DNA of 14,674 bases from CAZTXD01 sp964617995. Its GTDB lineage: Bacteria; Actinomycetota; Acidimicrobiia; Spongiisociales; ZC4RG35. Where the stretch lies: positions 1 to 14,674 of the forward strand of contig CAZTXD010000092.1 in the NCBI GenBank assembly GCA_964617995.1. The letters run 5' to 3'. Shown in pieces: positions 6,868 through 14,623 of the stretch; positions within the stretch are counted from its first letter, which is position 1; the number at the start of each line of letters is the position of its first letter. Under the pieces are notes generated by a model. It saw nothing but the letters and a program-made list of their open reading frames with translations. It searched no databases and was not told the DNA's origin. The translations under genes and the position numbers were made by a program.

Positions 6868-7530
6868 CTATGCAGAACTGATGTGGTGGTCAAAGATAGC
6901 CCGTCCCACCCGGATAATCGTGGCACCTTCCTCCACGGCCACCTCGAAGTCGTCGGTCATTCCCATCGACAGGCCCTCGACGCCCGGAATCTTCTCACCG
7001 ACGCGACGGCGTACCTCGGCCAGCTCGCGGAAGAACGGACGCGCCTCCTCCGGGTGGGACACGATCGGGAGGATGGCCATCACTCCCACCAGCGGAAGGC
7101 CGAGCTCCTCGAAGGCCACGGCGGTCTCCACCGCCTCCTCGGGGTCGATCCCGTATTTCTGTGGCTCCCTCCCGATGTTGACCTGGAGGAACGATGCTGG
7201 TGGTGAGCCGGCCCCCTTCAGCCACGCCTTCGCCAGCGACAGCCGGTCGAGCGAGTGGAGGCAGCTGGCCACCGGACGCACCATCCGGGCCTTGTTCGAC
7301 TGGAGGTGCCCGACGAAGTGCCAGCGGATGTCGCCCGGCAGGCGGGGCGCCTTCCGGGCCAGCTCGTCGGCCCGGTTCTCACCGAAGTCCCGATGCCCCC
7401 CGGCATAGAGGCTCTCCATCGCCTCCAGCGACACACCCTTGCTCACCGCCACCACGGTGACCTCCCCGGGATCCCTTCCGGCGCGGGCGCAGGCAGCCGC
7501 CACCCTCTCGTCGACCTCCTCCAGGCTCAC
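6868..7530 (-). CDS. yggS: YggS/YlmE-family pyridoxal-phosphate homeostasis protein
   Basis: A 220-residue PLP-binding protein of the YBL036C/YggS family, a single TIM-barrel domain without known enzymatic turnover that helps maintain vitamin B6 and amino-acid balance. The PLP lysine is K31 in VVAVSKG. FGENRADEL (49-57) and WHFVGHLQSNK (70-80) are family signatures. The C-terminal phosphate-binding region reads SMGMTDDFEVAVEEGATIIR, followed by VGRAIF. Two GTG starts are possible. The one at 7528-7530 forms a GTGA overlap with the pgeF stop and is preferred; the one at 7537-7539 would add three residues. The frame is open further upstream, but that sequence only shadows pgeF. Its place between pgeF and sepF is the usual one in Gram-positive division clusters. 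Confidence 0.93.
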   Translation of the reverse strand: MSLEEVDERVAAACARAGRDPGEVTVVAVSKGVSLEAMESLYAGGHRDFGENRADELARKAPRLPGDIRWHFVGHLQSNKARMVRPVASCLHSLDRLSLAKAWLKGAGSPPASFLQVNIGREPQKYGIDPEEAVETAVAFEELGLPLVGVMAILPIVSHPEEARPFFRELAEVRRRVGEKIPGVEGLSMGMTDDFEVAVEEGATIIRVGRAIFDHHISSA

Positions 7531-8147
7531 GTCAGCCACCCGACGGCCGCCAGCCGTTGGGCGGTCCCGTCGCGGCGGTGACTGGGGCCTCCCCCGCAGG
7601 CCGTGCACCGCTCCTCGGTGATGACTCTGATCTCCGGCAGACGTCGGCGGGCCACCCCCACCAGATCCACCGACGGGGTCCCCCAGGTGGTCGACGCCAC
7701 GTCCTCGACGAACAGCCCGGTCACCTCGTCTCCGACCTCGAAGCAACAGGCCCCGATGGCCGGGCCTATGTGGGCGACTTCGGGAGCACTTCCTCGCGCC
7801 TCCATGGCGGCGGTGGTGGCTTCGAGCACGCCCGCCGCCAGGCCCCTCCAGCCGGCATGGGCGACACCCACCACTCCGGGGGCGGTGAGCACCACCCCCA
7901 GGCAGTCGGCCGTGAAGACCGCCAGCGGGAGCCGCCGGGTGGTGGTCACCAGCGCGTCGGCGGGACCGGCCACGCCGGGACCGTCCACCAACTCCACCCG
8001 GCCGCCGTGGACCTGGCCGACCGTGGCCCACTGTTCGGGGATGCCGAGGCGGCGGGCAACCCGGTGACGGGCGTCCGGGTCGCCGCGCATGTCCCCTTCG
8101 GCCGGCCGGGTGAACGCAACTCCGGCCGGAATCGGGCCTTCGCTCAT
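7527..8147 (-). CDS. pgeF: PgeF/YfiH-family peptidoglycan editing factor (polyphenol oxidase fold)
   Basis: A 206-residue protein of the YfiH/YlmD (DUF152) family. E. coli PgeF removes L-serine wrongly added to UDP-MurNAc in place of L-alanine; other members show laccase or purine-nucleoside activity in vitro. The three conserved metal or catalytic positions are visible: H47 in GQVHGG, C82 in TADCLG and H97 in GVAHAGWRG. GPAIGACCFEVG and a C-terminal TACGGGPSHRRDG are also typical. It is slightly short for the family because the N-terminal segment is reduced. The ATG at 8145-8147 overlaps the ftsZ stop as ATGA, so translation is coupled to ftsZ. Next to murC, an editing role on wall precursors fits well, but the substrate is inferred. 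Confidence 0.92.
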   Translation of the reverse strand: MSEGPIPAGVAFTRPAEGDMRGDPDARHRVARRLGIPEQWATVGQVHGGRVELVDGPGVAGPADALVTTTRRLPLAVFTADCLGVVLTAPGVVGVAHAGWRGLAAGVLEATTAAMEARGSAPEVAHIGPAIGACCFEVGDEVTGLFVEDVASTTWGTPSVDLVGVARRRLPEIRVITEERCTACGGGPSHRRDGTAQRLAAVGWLT

Positions 8148-9229
8148 CCCTGGACGAAAGTGGGGATGTCGAGGTCGTCTTCGTCGTCTGCGGCCGGGCG
8201 GGCGGCGGAACGAGACCGGGGCTCGGTCGGGCGCTCCGTCGAACCTCGGGAGGCGGCGGAGCGTCTCACACGGCCCCTGTCGAAACCGGCTGCGATCACG
8301 GTGACCTTGATCTCCTCGGACAGGTCGTCGTCGATCAGCGCCCCGAAGATGATCTCGGCTTCGGCGTCGGCGTGATCGGCCACCACCTGGGCGGCGGCCG
8401 TCGCCTCGTGGAGGGTCATCGACGACGGTCCGGCGATCGACAGCAGGACACCCCGGGCACCGTCCATCGACGCCTCCAGCATCGGGCTGGAGATGGCCCG
8501 CTGGGCTGCCTGGGAGGCCCGGTTCTCACCCGATGCCCGGCCGATGCCCATGACGGCGGTCCCGGCGTCGGCCATCACGGTCTTGACGTCGGCGAAGTCG
8601 ACGTTGATGAGTCCGGGAGTGGTTATCAGATCGGTTATCCCGGCAACTCCGTTCATCAACACCTCGTCGGCCAGGCGGAAGGTCTCGGTCATGGGCGCGT
8701 CGGGATCCCCCACGTCGAGGAGACGGTCGTTGGGGATGACGATCAGGGTGTCCACGGCCTCGCGCAGTGACTCGATCCCCTCCTCGGCGTGAACGGCGCG
8801 GCGGCGACCCTCGAACCCGAAGGGGCGGGTCACCACACCCACCGTGAGAGCTCCCATGTTCCGGGCCACCTCGGCGACGATGGGGGCGCCTCCGGTCCCG
8901 GTGCCTCCGCCCTCGCCGGCGGTGATGAACACCATGTCCGAGCCCTTGAGCACCTCCTCCAGCTCCTGGCGGTGAGCCTCGGCGGCGGCGCGCCCGACCT
9001 CGGGGTTGGCTCCCGCCCCCAAACCGCGGGTGACGTCGCGTCCCAGGTCGAGCTTCACGTCGGCGTCGGACATGAGCAGAGCTTGGGCGTCGGTGTTGAG
9101 GGCGATGAACTCCACCCCTCTCACCCCCGCCTCCACCATGCGGTTGATGGCGTTGACGCCGCCCCCGCCCACGCCGACGACCTTGATCACCGCTAGATAA
9201 CTGCCGCTGGAACCGGGCCGGGAACTCAT
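8144..9229 (-). CDS. ftsZ: Cell-division GTPase FtsZ
   Basis: A 361-residue tubulin homologue that polymerises into the division ring. The GTP-binding signature GGGTGTG is at 107-113. The T7 loop NVDFADVKTVM is at 209-219, with the GTP-hydrolysis aspartates D211 and D214. The GTPase core runs to about residue 318. A short variable linker (about 320-348) leads to the acidic C-terminal peptide DDLDIPTFVQG (351-361), the docking site for SepF and other partners. The linker is short at roughly 30 residues. A strong GGAGG (9236-9240) lies 6 bases before the ATG. The 93-bp gap to ftsQ is one of only two sizeable gaps in the run, so ftsZ may have its own promoter. pgeF follows with an ATGA overlap. 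Confidence 0.98.
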   Translation of the reverse strand: MSSRPGSSGSYLAVIKVVGVGGGGVNAINRMVEAGVRGVEFIALNTDAQALLMSDADVKLDLGRDVTRGLGAGANPEVGRAAAEAHRQELEEVLKGSDMVFITAGEGGGTGTGGAPIVAEVARNMGALTVGVVTRPFGFEGRRRAVHAEEGIESLREAVDTLIVIPNDRLLDVGDPDAPMTETFRLADEVLMNGVAGITDLITTPGLINVDFADVKTVMADAGTAVMGIGRASGENRASQAAQRAISSPMLEASMDGARGVLLSIAGPSSMTLHEATAAAQVVADHADAEAEIIFGALIDDDLSEEIKVTVIAAGFDRGRVRRSAASRGSTERPTEPRSRSAARPAADDEDDLDIPTFVQG

Positions 9230-9327
9230 GTCAAACCTCCATTGATGTCATACGCTTGCCTGAACCTTTACACGAGGTTGAGAGATTCGTAAACCCCTCT
9301 AGTTTGAGCCTCTAGTTGAGGTTCAGG
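9230..9327. repeat. ftsQ-ftsZ spacer with inverted and tandem repeats
   Basis: Between the ftsQ stop and the ftsZ start lies a perfect 9-bp inverted repeat: CCTGAACCT at 9259-9267 and AGGTTCAGG at 9319-9327. The second arm includes the ftsQ stop codon. Inside the 51-bp interval are two tandem copies of a 12/13-mer, CCTCTAGTTTGAG (9296-9308) and CCTCTAGTTGAG (9309-9320), differing by one T. The ftsZ Shine-Dalgarno GGAGG (minus strand, 9236-9240) is outside the structure. I could not identify a convincing -35/-10 pair, although TATGAC sits at about 9247-9252 on the minus strand. Confidence 0.7.
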
Positions 9328-10111
9328 GTTGGGTGGTGGTGGTGGTTGGCTCTTCCGATTCCTGGGTGGCCGGGTCGGCGCCCGGCGGGAGGAGAGCGGG
9401 TGAGGCGGGAGCGACCACCGTTATCACCGACCCCTCCTCCACTCCTGACTCGATCATGGCCGCCGTCACCGTTGCCTTCTGCTCCATGTCGAAGGGACGC
9501 CCCAGGCGGACCGTGAAACCCGCCACCGTCGCCTCCAGGCCCTCCGGCCCGTCCCCGACACGGGCGCCCCGTCTCAGCTCGCCGGGGAGGGCCGCCAGGT
9601 ACTCCACCGCCGCTTCCAGTTCCAGGTCGTCGACTGCCGCCTCAGAGGTGAGGGAGGGGAACGAGGCCACGGGCTGGCCCCGGGTCTCCTCGGGGGTCGT
9701 CTCGAGGAGGGTGCCGTCGGCGGCCACCAGCCACGACCCATCCGCCAGCTCGGCGGTGGCCGCCGGCTCCCGCTCCACCACCTGCACCACGACCCGGGTC
9801 GGCCACTCCCGTGCCACCCGGGCCTGGTCCACCCACGGGTCCGACTGCAGGGCAGCCTCCGCCCCCCCGACGTCGATCACCAGCATGGGCCGGCCCTCCA
9901 CCACCCCGTGGGCGGTGAGAACCGCGTCGACATCGACCCGGGTGTGGCCCGTCGCTTCCACCGTCGCCACCGACAGGAAGGGCGACTGGGCGAACCAGAC
10001 CAGGCCGCCGACCACGCCGAGGATGATCAGGAGGCGCACCAGCCTGCCCAGGTTGGAGCGGGCTCGATCCTCGGCCACTCTTCGTCGTCTCTCCGCCAGG
10101 CGCCGGTCCAC
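9323..10111 (-). CDS. ftsQ: Cell-division protein FtsQ (DivIB family)
   Basis: A 262-residue bitopic membrane protein. An Arg-rich cytoplasmic tail (1-22) precedes one transmembrane helix (about 23-41, LVRLLIILGVVGGLVWF). A POTRA domain (about 45-114, starting SVATVEATGHTRV) and the FtsQ beta domain (about 117-235) lie outside. The last 25 residues are a Pro/Glu/Thr tail ending in five threonines and QP. FtsQ scaffolds the FtsL/FtsB and septal synthase complex. A GTG start at 10109-10111, 3 bp after the murB stop, puts the basic tail and membrane helix in the expected place; GAGG lies about 8 bases upstream. The protein is divergent, as FtsQ usually is, so domain order and context carry the call. 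Confidence 0.92.
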   Translation of the reverse strand: MDRRLAERRRRVAEDRARSNLGRLVRLLIILGVVGGLVWFAQSPFLSVATVEATGHTRVDVDAVLTAHGVVEGRPMLVIDVGGAEAALQSDPWVDQARVAREWPTRVVVQVVEREPAATAELADGSWLVAADGTLLETTPEETRGQPVASFPSLTSEAAVDDLELEAAVEYLAALPGELRRGARVGDGPEGLEATVAGFTVRLGRPFDMEQKATVTAAMIESGVEEGSVITVVAPASPALLPPGADPATQESEEPTTTTTQP

Positions 10112-10114
10112 CCG

Positions 10115-11020
10115 TCAGTCCTCGCTCCCGAACCCGACGAGCTGGATCTCCATCTCCAGGCAGATCCCCGTCTCGTCCTCCACCCGTCCTCTCACTGCCT
10201 CTATCAGGGCATGGACTTCGGAGGCGCTGGCTCCCGCTTCCGCCTCGACGAAGTTGGCGTGACGGGGAGAGACACGTACCCGCCCGACCGAGAATCCCTT
10301 CAGACCCAGTCGGTCGATGATGGCCCCTGCCGCATCCCCGGGTGGGTTCTTGAACACCGACCCGGCGTTGAGCGTTCCGCCCGGCTGATGGTCGCGTCGC
10401 CACCGTGTCGCCCGTTTCATCTCCCCGGCCGCCTTCTCGGGGTCCGTGGCAACGGTGCGGAACCGGGCGGACACGACCAGATCGGTGGCGGTGACGGCCG
10501 AGTGGCGATAGGAGAGATCCAAGGCGTGGGCCTCGAATGTTCCCCGGCGGCCGTTGGCGAGGGACACGATGTCGGCGTCAACGAGCACGTCGACCACCTC
10601 GCTCCCGAAGCAGCCGGCATTCTGACGCACGGCCCCGCCTACGGAGCCGGGCACGCCGACGCACCATTCGAGACCGCCCCGCCCTTGGCGGGAGGCGGCC
10701 CGGGCGAGCTGGGGCAGAGACAGGGCTCCTCCGGCCGTGACCAGACCGTCGTCGTCGATCGAGAGGGAGGTGAACGCCCGGCTCAGCCGCACCACGACTC
10801 CCCGGAATCCCCCGTCGGCTATCAGGAGGTTGGATCCCCTCCCCAGGATCAGGGTCGGCACCGGATCGGCGCTCATGGCCTCCGCCAGCGGTCCCAGCAC
10901 GTCGGGGCCGACGACCTCCACGTACAGGTCGGCCGGGCCGCCCAGCTTGTAGGTGGTGAGCGGAGATAGCTCGACGGCACGACGGGCGATCCCCCGGGCG
11001 GTCAGGTCTTCCCACGTCAT
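10115..11020 (-). CDS. murB: UDP-N-acetylenolpyruvoylglucosamine reductase (MurB)
   Basis: A 301-residue FAD flavoenzyme that reduces UDP-GlcNAc-enolpyruvate to UDP-MurNAc with NADPH in the cytoplasm. LTTYKLGGPA (21-30) and ILGRGSNLLI (58-67) mark the FAD-binding half. GVPGSVGGAVRQNAG (122-136) and YRHS (171-174) follow. The catalytic serine is S221 in AGSVFKNP, and the C-terminal glutamate of the family pattern is E291. The substrate-domain insertion is reduced, consistent with the short type II MurB of Gram-positive bacteria. The ATG at 11018-11020 overlaps the murC stop as ATGA, and ftsQ follows after 3 bp. The murC-murB-ftsQ order is usual in actinobacterial dcw clusters. Confidence 0.96.
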   Translation of the reverse strand: MTWEDLTARGIARRAVELSPLTTYKLGGPADLYVEVVGPDVLGPLAEAMSADPVPTLILGRGSNLLIADGGFRGVVVRLSRAFTSLSIDDDGLVTAGGALSLPQLARAASRQGRGGLEWCVGVPGSVGGAVRQNAGCFGSEVVDVLVDADIVSLANGRRGTFEAHALDLSYRHSAVTATDLVVSARFRTVATDPEKAAGEMKRATRWRRDHQPGGTLNAGSVFKNPPGDAAGAIIDRLGLKGFSVGRVRVSPRHANFVEAEAGASASEVHALIEAVRGRVEDETGICLEMEIQLVGFGSED

Positions 11021-12393
11021 CGGCGGTCAGCCGTCCGCGCCTCGAGTGCCTGAGCCAGCTCGGTGGCCACCAGGGTGATATCCCCCGCTCCCATGGTCAC
11101 CACCAGATCGCCCTCCTGCACCATCTCTGCCAGGGTGACGGCGACCTCGGCCAGATGAGCGACATAGTCCACCTCCCTGGCGCCTGCCCGCTGGGCCGCG
11201 GATGCCACCAGCCGTCCGGTGATTCCGGGGATGGGTGCCTCTCGTGCTCCGTACACGTCGGTGACGACCACGTGGTCGGCCCGGGCCAGTGCCGCCCCGA
11301 ACTCGCGGTGCATGTCCCGGGTGCGGGAATAGAGATGAGGCTGGAACACCGCCCATACCCTGCGGGCGCCGAGCTGGGCGGCTTCGCGCAGAGTGGCGGC
11401 CACCTCGGTGGGAAGGTGGGCGTAGTCGTCGACGATCCTCACTCCGGCGACGACGCCGCGGGACTCGAAGCGACGCCTCACACCGGCGAAGGCCGCCAAA
11501 CCGACCGCCGCAGCCACGGGGTCGTGTCCGAGCTCCGCCAGGAGCGCCAGGGCGCCCGTGGCGTTGCGGGCGAGATGCAATCCCGGCCGGGGAAGGGACA
11601 CCTCCACTGACGCACCCGGACCCTGCACCCGGAATCGGCTGCGCGTCGTGTCGGCCTCGAAGTCGGCCATCCGCCAGCGGGCCGCCCGGTCCGTGCCGTA
11701 GGTCATCGCTCCGGTCCGGTCGGCCACCCGGGCGGCCCCGGGGTCGTCGGCACATGTGAGCACGGGGCCGTCGACATCTCGCACCACCCGCACGAAGCTC
11801 TCCTCCAGCTCATCGGCGGAACCGAAATGATCCATGTGGTCACTCTCGACGCTGGTCACGACGAGGCCGTGCAGCCGCAGATGCTCGAACGTCCCGAACG
11901 CCTCGTCGACCTCGAGGACGAGCAGGTCATCGGCTCCCAGGTGGCCGTTGGTCCCCAGCCCGCCCATCTCGCCGCCGATCACGAACGACGGGTCGAACCC
12001 GGCCGCCCGCAGGGCAGTGATCATCAGGGCGGTGGTCGTGGTCTTCCCGTGGGTCCCTGTCGGTCCCACCGTAGGCATGGAGGCGGTGACGGCTTCCAGG
12101 AGCACCGGCCGGCGCCACACCGGCACCCCCGCCTGCTCCGCCGCCCTCAGCTCTGGATCTCCCTCGGGGACGGCCGAGGAAGCGACCACCAGGTCACAGG
12201 ACCCGATCTGCTCCGGCCGGTGACCCTCCCACACCTCGAGACCCAGGTCCCCGAGCAGATCGACCGCGGCGCCGCCCCGCAGGTCCGAGCCGGACACCTG
12301 GTGGCCGCTGCCCACCAGGACCTTCGCCAGGGCGCTCATCCCCGCCCCACCTATCCCGATCATGTGGAGCCGGCGGGGAATGTTCCCGATCAT
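11017..12393 (-). CDS. murC: UDP-N-acetylmuramate--L-alanine ligase (MurC)
   Basis: A 458-residue ATP-dependent Mur ligase that adds L-alanine to UDP-MurNAc, the first residue of the stem peptide. The N-terminal Rossmann-like domain has MIGIGGAGMS (11-20). The central ATPase domain has the P-loop GTHGKTT (113-119), and FQPHLYSRTRD is typical of the C-terminal ligase domain. Two motifs differ from the common family text: the usual EADES region reads EVDEAFGTF (161-169), and the YxHHPTE region reads YAHLPTE. The ATG at 12391-12393 overlaps the murG stop as ATGA and gives a standard N-terminus. The open frame continues upstream only as a shadow of murG. Length is normal and nothing looks inactivating. 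Confidence 0.96.
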   Translation of the reverse strand: MIGNIPRRLHMIGIGGAGMSALAKVLVGSGHQVSGSDLRGGAAVDLLGDLGLEVWEGHRPEQIGSCDLVVASSAVPEGDPELRAAEQAGVPVWRRPVLLEAVTASMPTVGPTGTHGKTTTTALMITALRAAGFDPSFVIGGEMGGLGTNGHLGADDLLVLEVDEAFGTFEHLRLHGLVVTSVESDHMDHFGSADELEESFVRVVRDVDGPVLTCADDPGAARVADRTGAMTYGTDRAARWRMADFEADTTRSRFRVQGPGASVEVSLPRPGLHLARNATGALALLAELGHDPVAAAVGLAAFAGVRRRFESRGVVAGVRIVDDYAHLPTEVAATLREAAQLGARRVWAVFQPHLYSRTRDMHREFGAALARADHVVVTDVYGAREAPIPGITGRLVASAAQRAGAREVDYVAHLAEVAVTLAEMVQEGDLVVTMGAGDITLVATELAQALEARTADRR

Positions 12394-13466
12394 GACGCCA
12401 TCTCCGTGAGGGCCCGGGCGATGTCGGTCGCCGCCTGCGGCCGGGCCAGATCCCGGGCAGCGGCCGCCATGCGCGCCCGCCTGTCTGCGTCTCCCGCCAG
12501 ATCCACCACCACGTCTCTCAGGCTGTCCAGTCGGTCCTCGGCCACCACCACCGCCGCTCCCGCCGCTTCCAGCGCAGCAGCGTTCGCTGCCTGATGCCCC
12601 CCGGATCCGAACCCGCCCGGTATCAGCACCGCCGGGGTGGCGGTGGCCGTCAGCTCCGCCACGGACCCTCCGGCGCGGGCGATCACCAGGTCGCAGGCGG
12701 CGTAGAAGCTGTCCATCTCGTCGCAGAAGTCCAGCACCACCCAGCGGAGGGCCGAAACCCGTTGCGCGGCCTCGGCCATGGCCGCATGCCCGTGGCCGGC
12801 CAGATGCAACACCTGGAAGTGCACCTCGCCGGCGGCGAGCATGGCTTCGACCGCCGCGTTGATGGCGCCCGCCCCCAAGGAGCCCCCGAACACCCCCACC
12901 ACGGGCAGCTCCCCATCCAGCTCCCAGCGCCCCCGCGCGGCGGGCCGGAGACGGGTGCGATCGAAGCGGGCCAGGGGACGGCGAATGGGGTTGCCTACCC
13001 ACTCTCCCTGGGGCAGTCCCCGGGTGCGGGGGAACGAGACGAACACGCGGCTCGCTCTCCGTGCCATGAGACGGTTGGCCAGGCCGGCATGGGCGTTCTG
13101 CTCGGCAACCGCCAGAGCCGCTCCTGCCCTGGCCGCGGCCAGGGCCGCGGGGACGGTGACGTATCCTCCCAATCCCAGCACGGCCCGCACCTGCCTTCTT
13201 TCCAGCTCGGTGCGGATGGCTCCCGTCGCCCTCCACACCAAGGCCGGCAGGCCGAGGTTGCTCCGGGTGAGCCGGCGGGACAGCCCCCTGAGCTCCACCC
13301 CCAGGAAGGCGAAGCCCGCGTCGGGATAGACGGTGGCCTCGAGACGGTCTCCGCCCACGTAGAGGATCTGTCCGGGGGGGACCCCCAGGTCGACCAGCGC
13401 CTCCCCCACCGCCAGCCCCGGGAAGACATGACCTCCGGTGCCGGCGGCGGCGATGGCAAAGGTCAT
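12390..13466 (-). CDS. murG: Lipid II synthase, UDP-GlcNAc transferase (MurG)
   Basis: A 358-residue GT28-family glycosyltransferase of the inner membrane face. It transfers GlcNAc from UDP-GlcNAc to lipid I, making lipid II. The N-terminal glycine loop GTGGHVFPGLAVGEAL (9-24) is the acceptor and membrane-side signature. GLGGYVTVPAALAA, AEQNAHAGLANRL and FGGSLGAGAINAAV follow. The UDP-GlcNAc site region reads RAGGSVAELTATATPAVLIP with a later GGHQAANA. The ATG at 13464-13466 overlaps the ftsW stop as ATGA, and the sequence ahead reads GGGAGGAG, only 2 bases from the start codon. This is close spacing, so coupling from ftsW probably helps. The frame is open upstream inside ftsW without meaning. 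Confidence 0.96.
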   Translation of the reverse strand: MTFAIAAAGTGGHVFPGLAVGEALVDLGVPPGQILYVGGDRLEATVYPDAGFAFLGVELRGLSRRLTRSNLGLPALVWRATGAIRTELERRQVRAVLGLGGYVTVPAALAAARAGAALAVAEQNAHAGLANRLMARRASRVFVSFPRTRGLPQGEWVGNPIRRPLARFDRTRLRPAARGRWELDGELPVVGVFGGSLGAGAINAAVEAMLAAGEVHFQVLHLAGHGHAAMAEAAQRVSALRWVVLDFCDEMDSFYAACDLVIARAGGSVAELTATATPAVLIPGGFGSGGHQAANAAALEAAGAAVVVAEDRLDSLRDVVVDLAGDADRRARMAAAARDLARPQAATDIARALTEMAS

Positions 13467-14623
13467 CTCCTCCCGCCCTGTTGGCTGATGTTCACCAGGA
13501 CACCGAGGGCGCCCATCGACACGATCAGGGCGGTGCTGCCGAAGCTGACGAACGGGAGCGCGATCCCCGTGATGGGCAGGACTCCAAGCACGCCACCGAC
13601 GTTGATGAGGGCCTGGAACGACAACCAGGAGGTGATTCCCGCCGCCAGCATCCGGCCGAACCGGTCGGGCGCCCGGGCCGCCACCACCCACCCGGTTACC
13701 GCCAGGACCAGGAACAGGCCGATCACGGTCATCGCTCCCACCAACCCGGTCTCCTCGCCGATGATGGCGAAAATGAAATCGGTGTGGGCGTTGGGAAGGT
13801 AGAACCAGCGGGCCCGGCTCGCTCCCAGCCCCACCCCGAAGATGCCGCCGTCGCCGAGGGCGTAGTAGCCCTGGATGAGCTGGTAACCCTCGGTGGAGGC
13901 GTTCGACCACGGATCCAGGAACCCCACCAGCCTGTCCAGGCGGTACTCGGCTCCGACGGCGAGCAAGGCGGCTACCGCCAGGCCGCCCATGCCCAGGAGC
14001 ATCACCTTGTGGGCGGGGGCGGGGCTCACCCACAGGACCGCCATGGCGGCAGCGCCCACGAGGACAGCCGTTCCCAGGTCGGGCTGTCTCATGAGGAGGA
14101 TCGCCACCGCTCCGACCACGAATCCCACCGGGGTGAGGAGATGGCCCCACGTCTGCAGGTTGTTGGTCTTGCGTTCGTAGAGGAGGGCGAGCAGGGCGAT
14201 CACCGAGAACTTGGCCAGCTCCGACGGCTGGAAGTTGACTCCCCCCAGCACGATCCAGCGGCGGGCACCTCCCGCCGTCGATCCGAAGGTCAGCACCGCC
14301 ACCAGGAGGGCCAGGGTGAGTATGTACATCGGCAGAGCCGCTTTCCGGTAGACCCGGTAGGGGACGCGGCTGGCCAGCACCAGCGCCACCATCCCCGCTC
14401 CCACCCCGAGGAGCTGACGCTTGAAGAAGTGGAGCTGCTCGCCCCTCTGGGCGATCCCGACGGTCGACGAGGCCGACATGGTCGCTCCCAGGCCGATCAC
14501 TACCAGCACCACCGTCACCAGAAGCAACAGCGTGGTGGTGCGGTTGTTCGATCGGACGATGTCGGCTCGCCGGCGGGCGGCGGTGCGGATCCGGGCAATC
14601 GAGGTCACGTTGGTAGCAGTCAT
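13463..14623 (-). CDS. ftsW: Septal peptidoglycan polymerase FtsW (SEDS family)
   Basis: A 386-residue multi-pass SEDS glycosyltransferase that polymerises lipid II at the septum with a class B penicillin-binding protein. An unusually basic N-terminal tail of about 30 residues precedes roughly ten membrane segments. GGARRWI and FQPSELAKF (118-139) are family motifs. The extracellular loop NAHTDFIFAIIGEE (278-291) carries the proposed catalytic aspartate, D282 here. ALPFVSFGSTALI (355-367) replaces the more usual SYGGSS text, and LPITGIALP is kept. No Shine-Dalgarno precedes the ATG at 14621-14623; that stretch is C-rich in the mRNA. The start probably depends on reinitiation at an ATGA overlap with an upstream frame. 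The position before murG supports FtsW rather than RodA. Confidence 0.96.
   Translation of the reverse strand: MTATNVTSIARIRTAARRRADIVRSNNRTTTLLLLVTVVLVVIGLGATMSASSTVGIAQRGEQLHFFKRQLLGVGAGMVALVLASRVPYRVYRKAALPMYILTLALLVAVLTFGSTAGGARRWIVLGGVNFQPSELAKFSVIALLALLYERKTNNLQTWGHLLTPVGFVVGAVAILLMRQPDLGTAVLVGAAAMAVLWVSPAPAHKVMLLGMGGLAVAALLAVGAEYRLDRLVGFLDPWSNASTEGYQLIQGYYALGDGGIFGVGLGASRARWFYLPNAHTDFIFAIIGEETGLVGAMTVIGLFLVLAVTGWVVAARAPDRFGRMLAAGITSWLSFQALINVGGVLGVLPITGIALPFVSFGSTALIVSMGALGVLVNISQQGGRR

Noticed and set aside
7531..7539. Alternative GTG start for yggS three codons upstream
   Set aside because: It is possible, but the GTG at 7528-7530 gives the GTGA overlap that matches other junctions, and neither start has a clearly better binding site.
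9326..9356. Telomere-like or quadruplex G-rich run at the ftsQ end
   Set aside because: Only two GGG tracts are present; the GGT repeats are the complement of the Thr codons in the FtsQ tail.
12594..13802. A 402-codon plus-strand frame opposite murG and ftsW
   Set aside because: Antisense shadow with Gly/Pro/His/Gln-rich composition; murG and ftsW motifs are unmistakable on the other strand.
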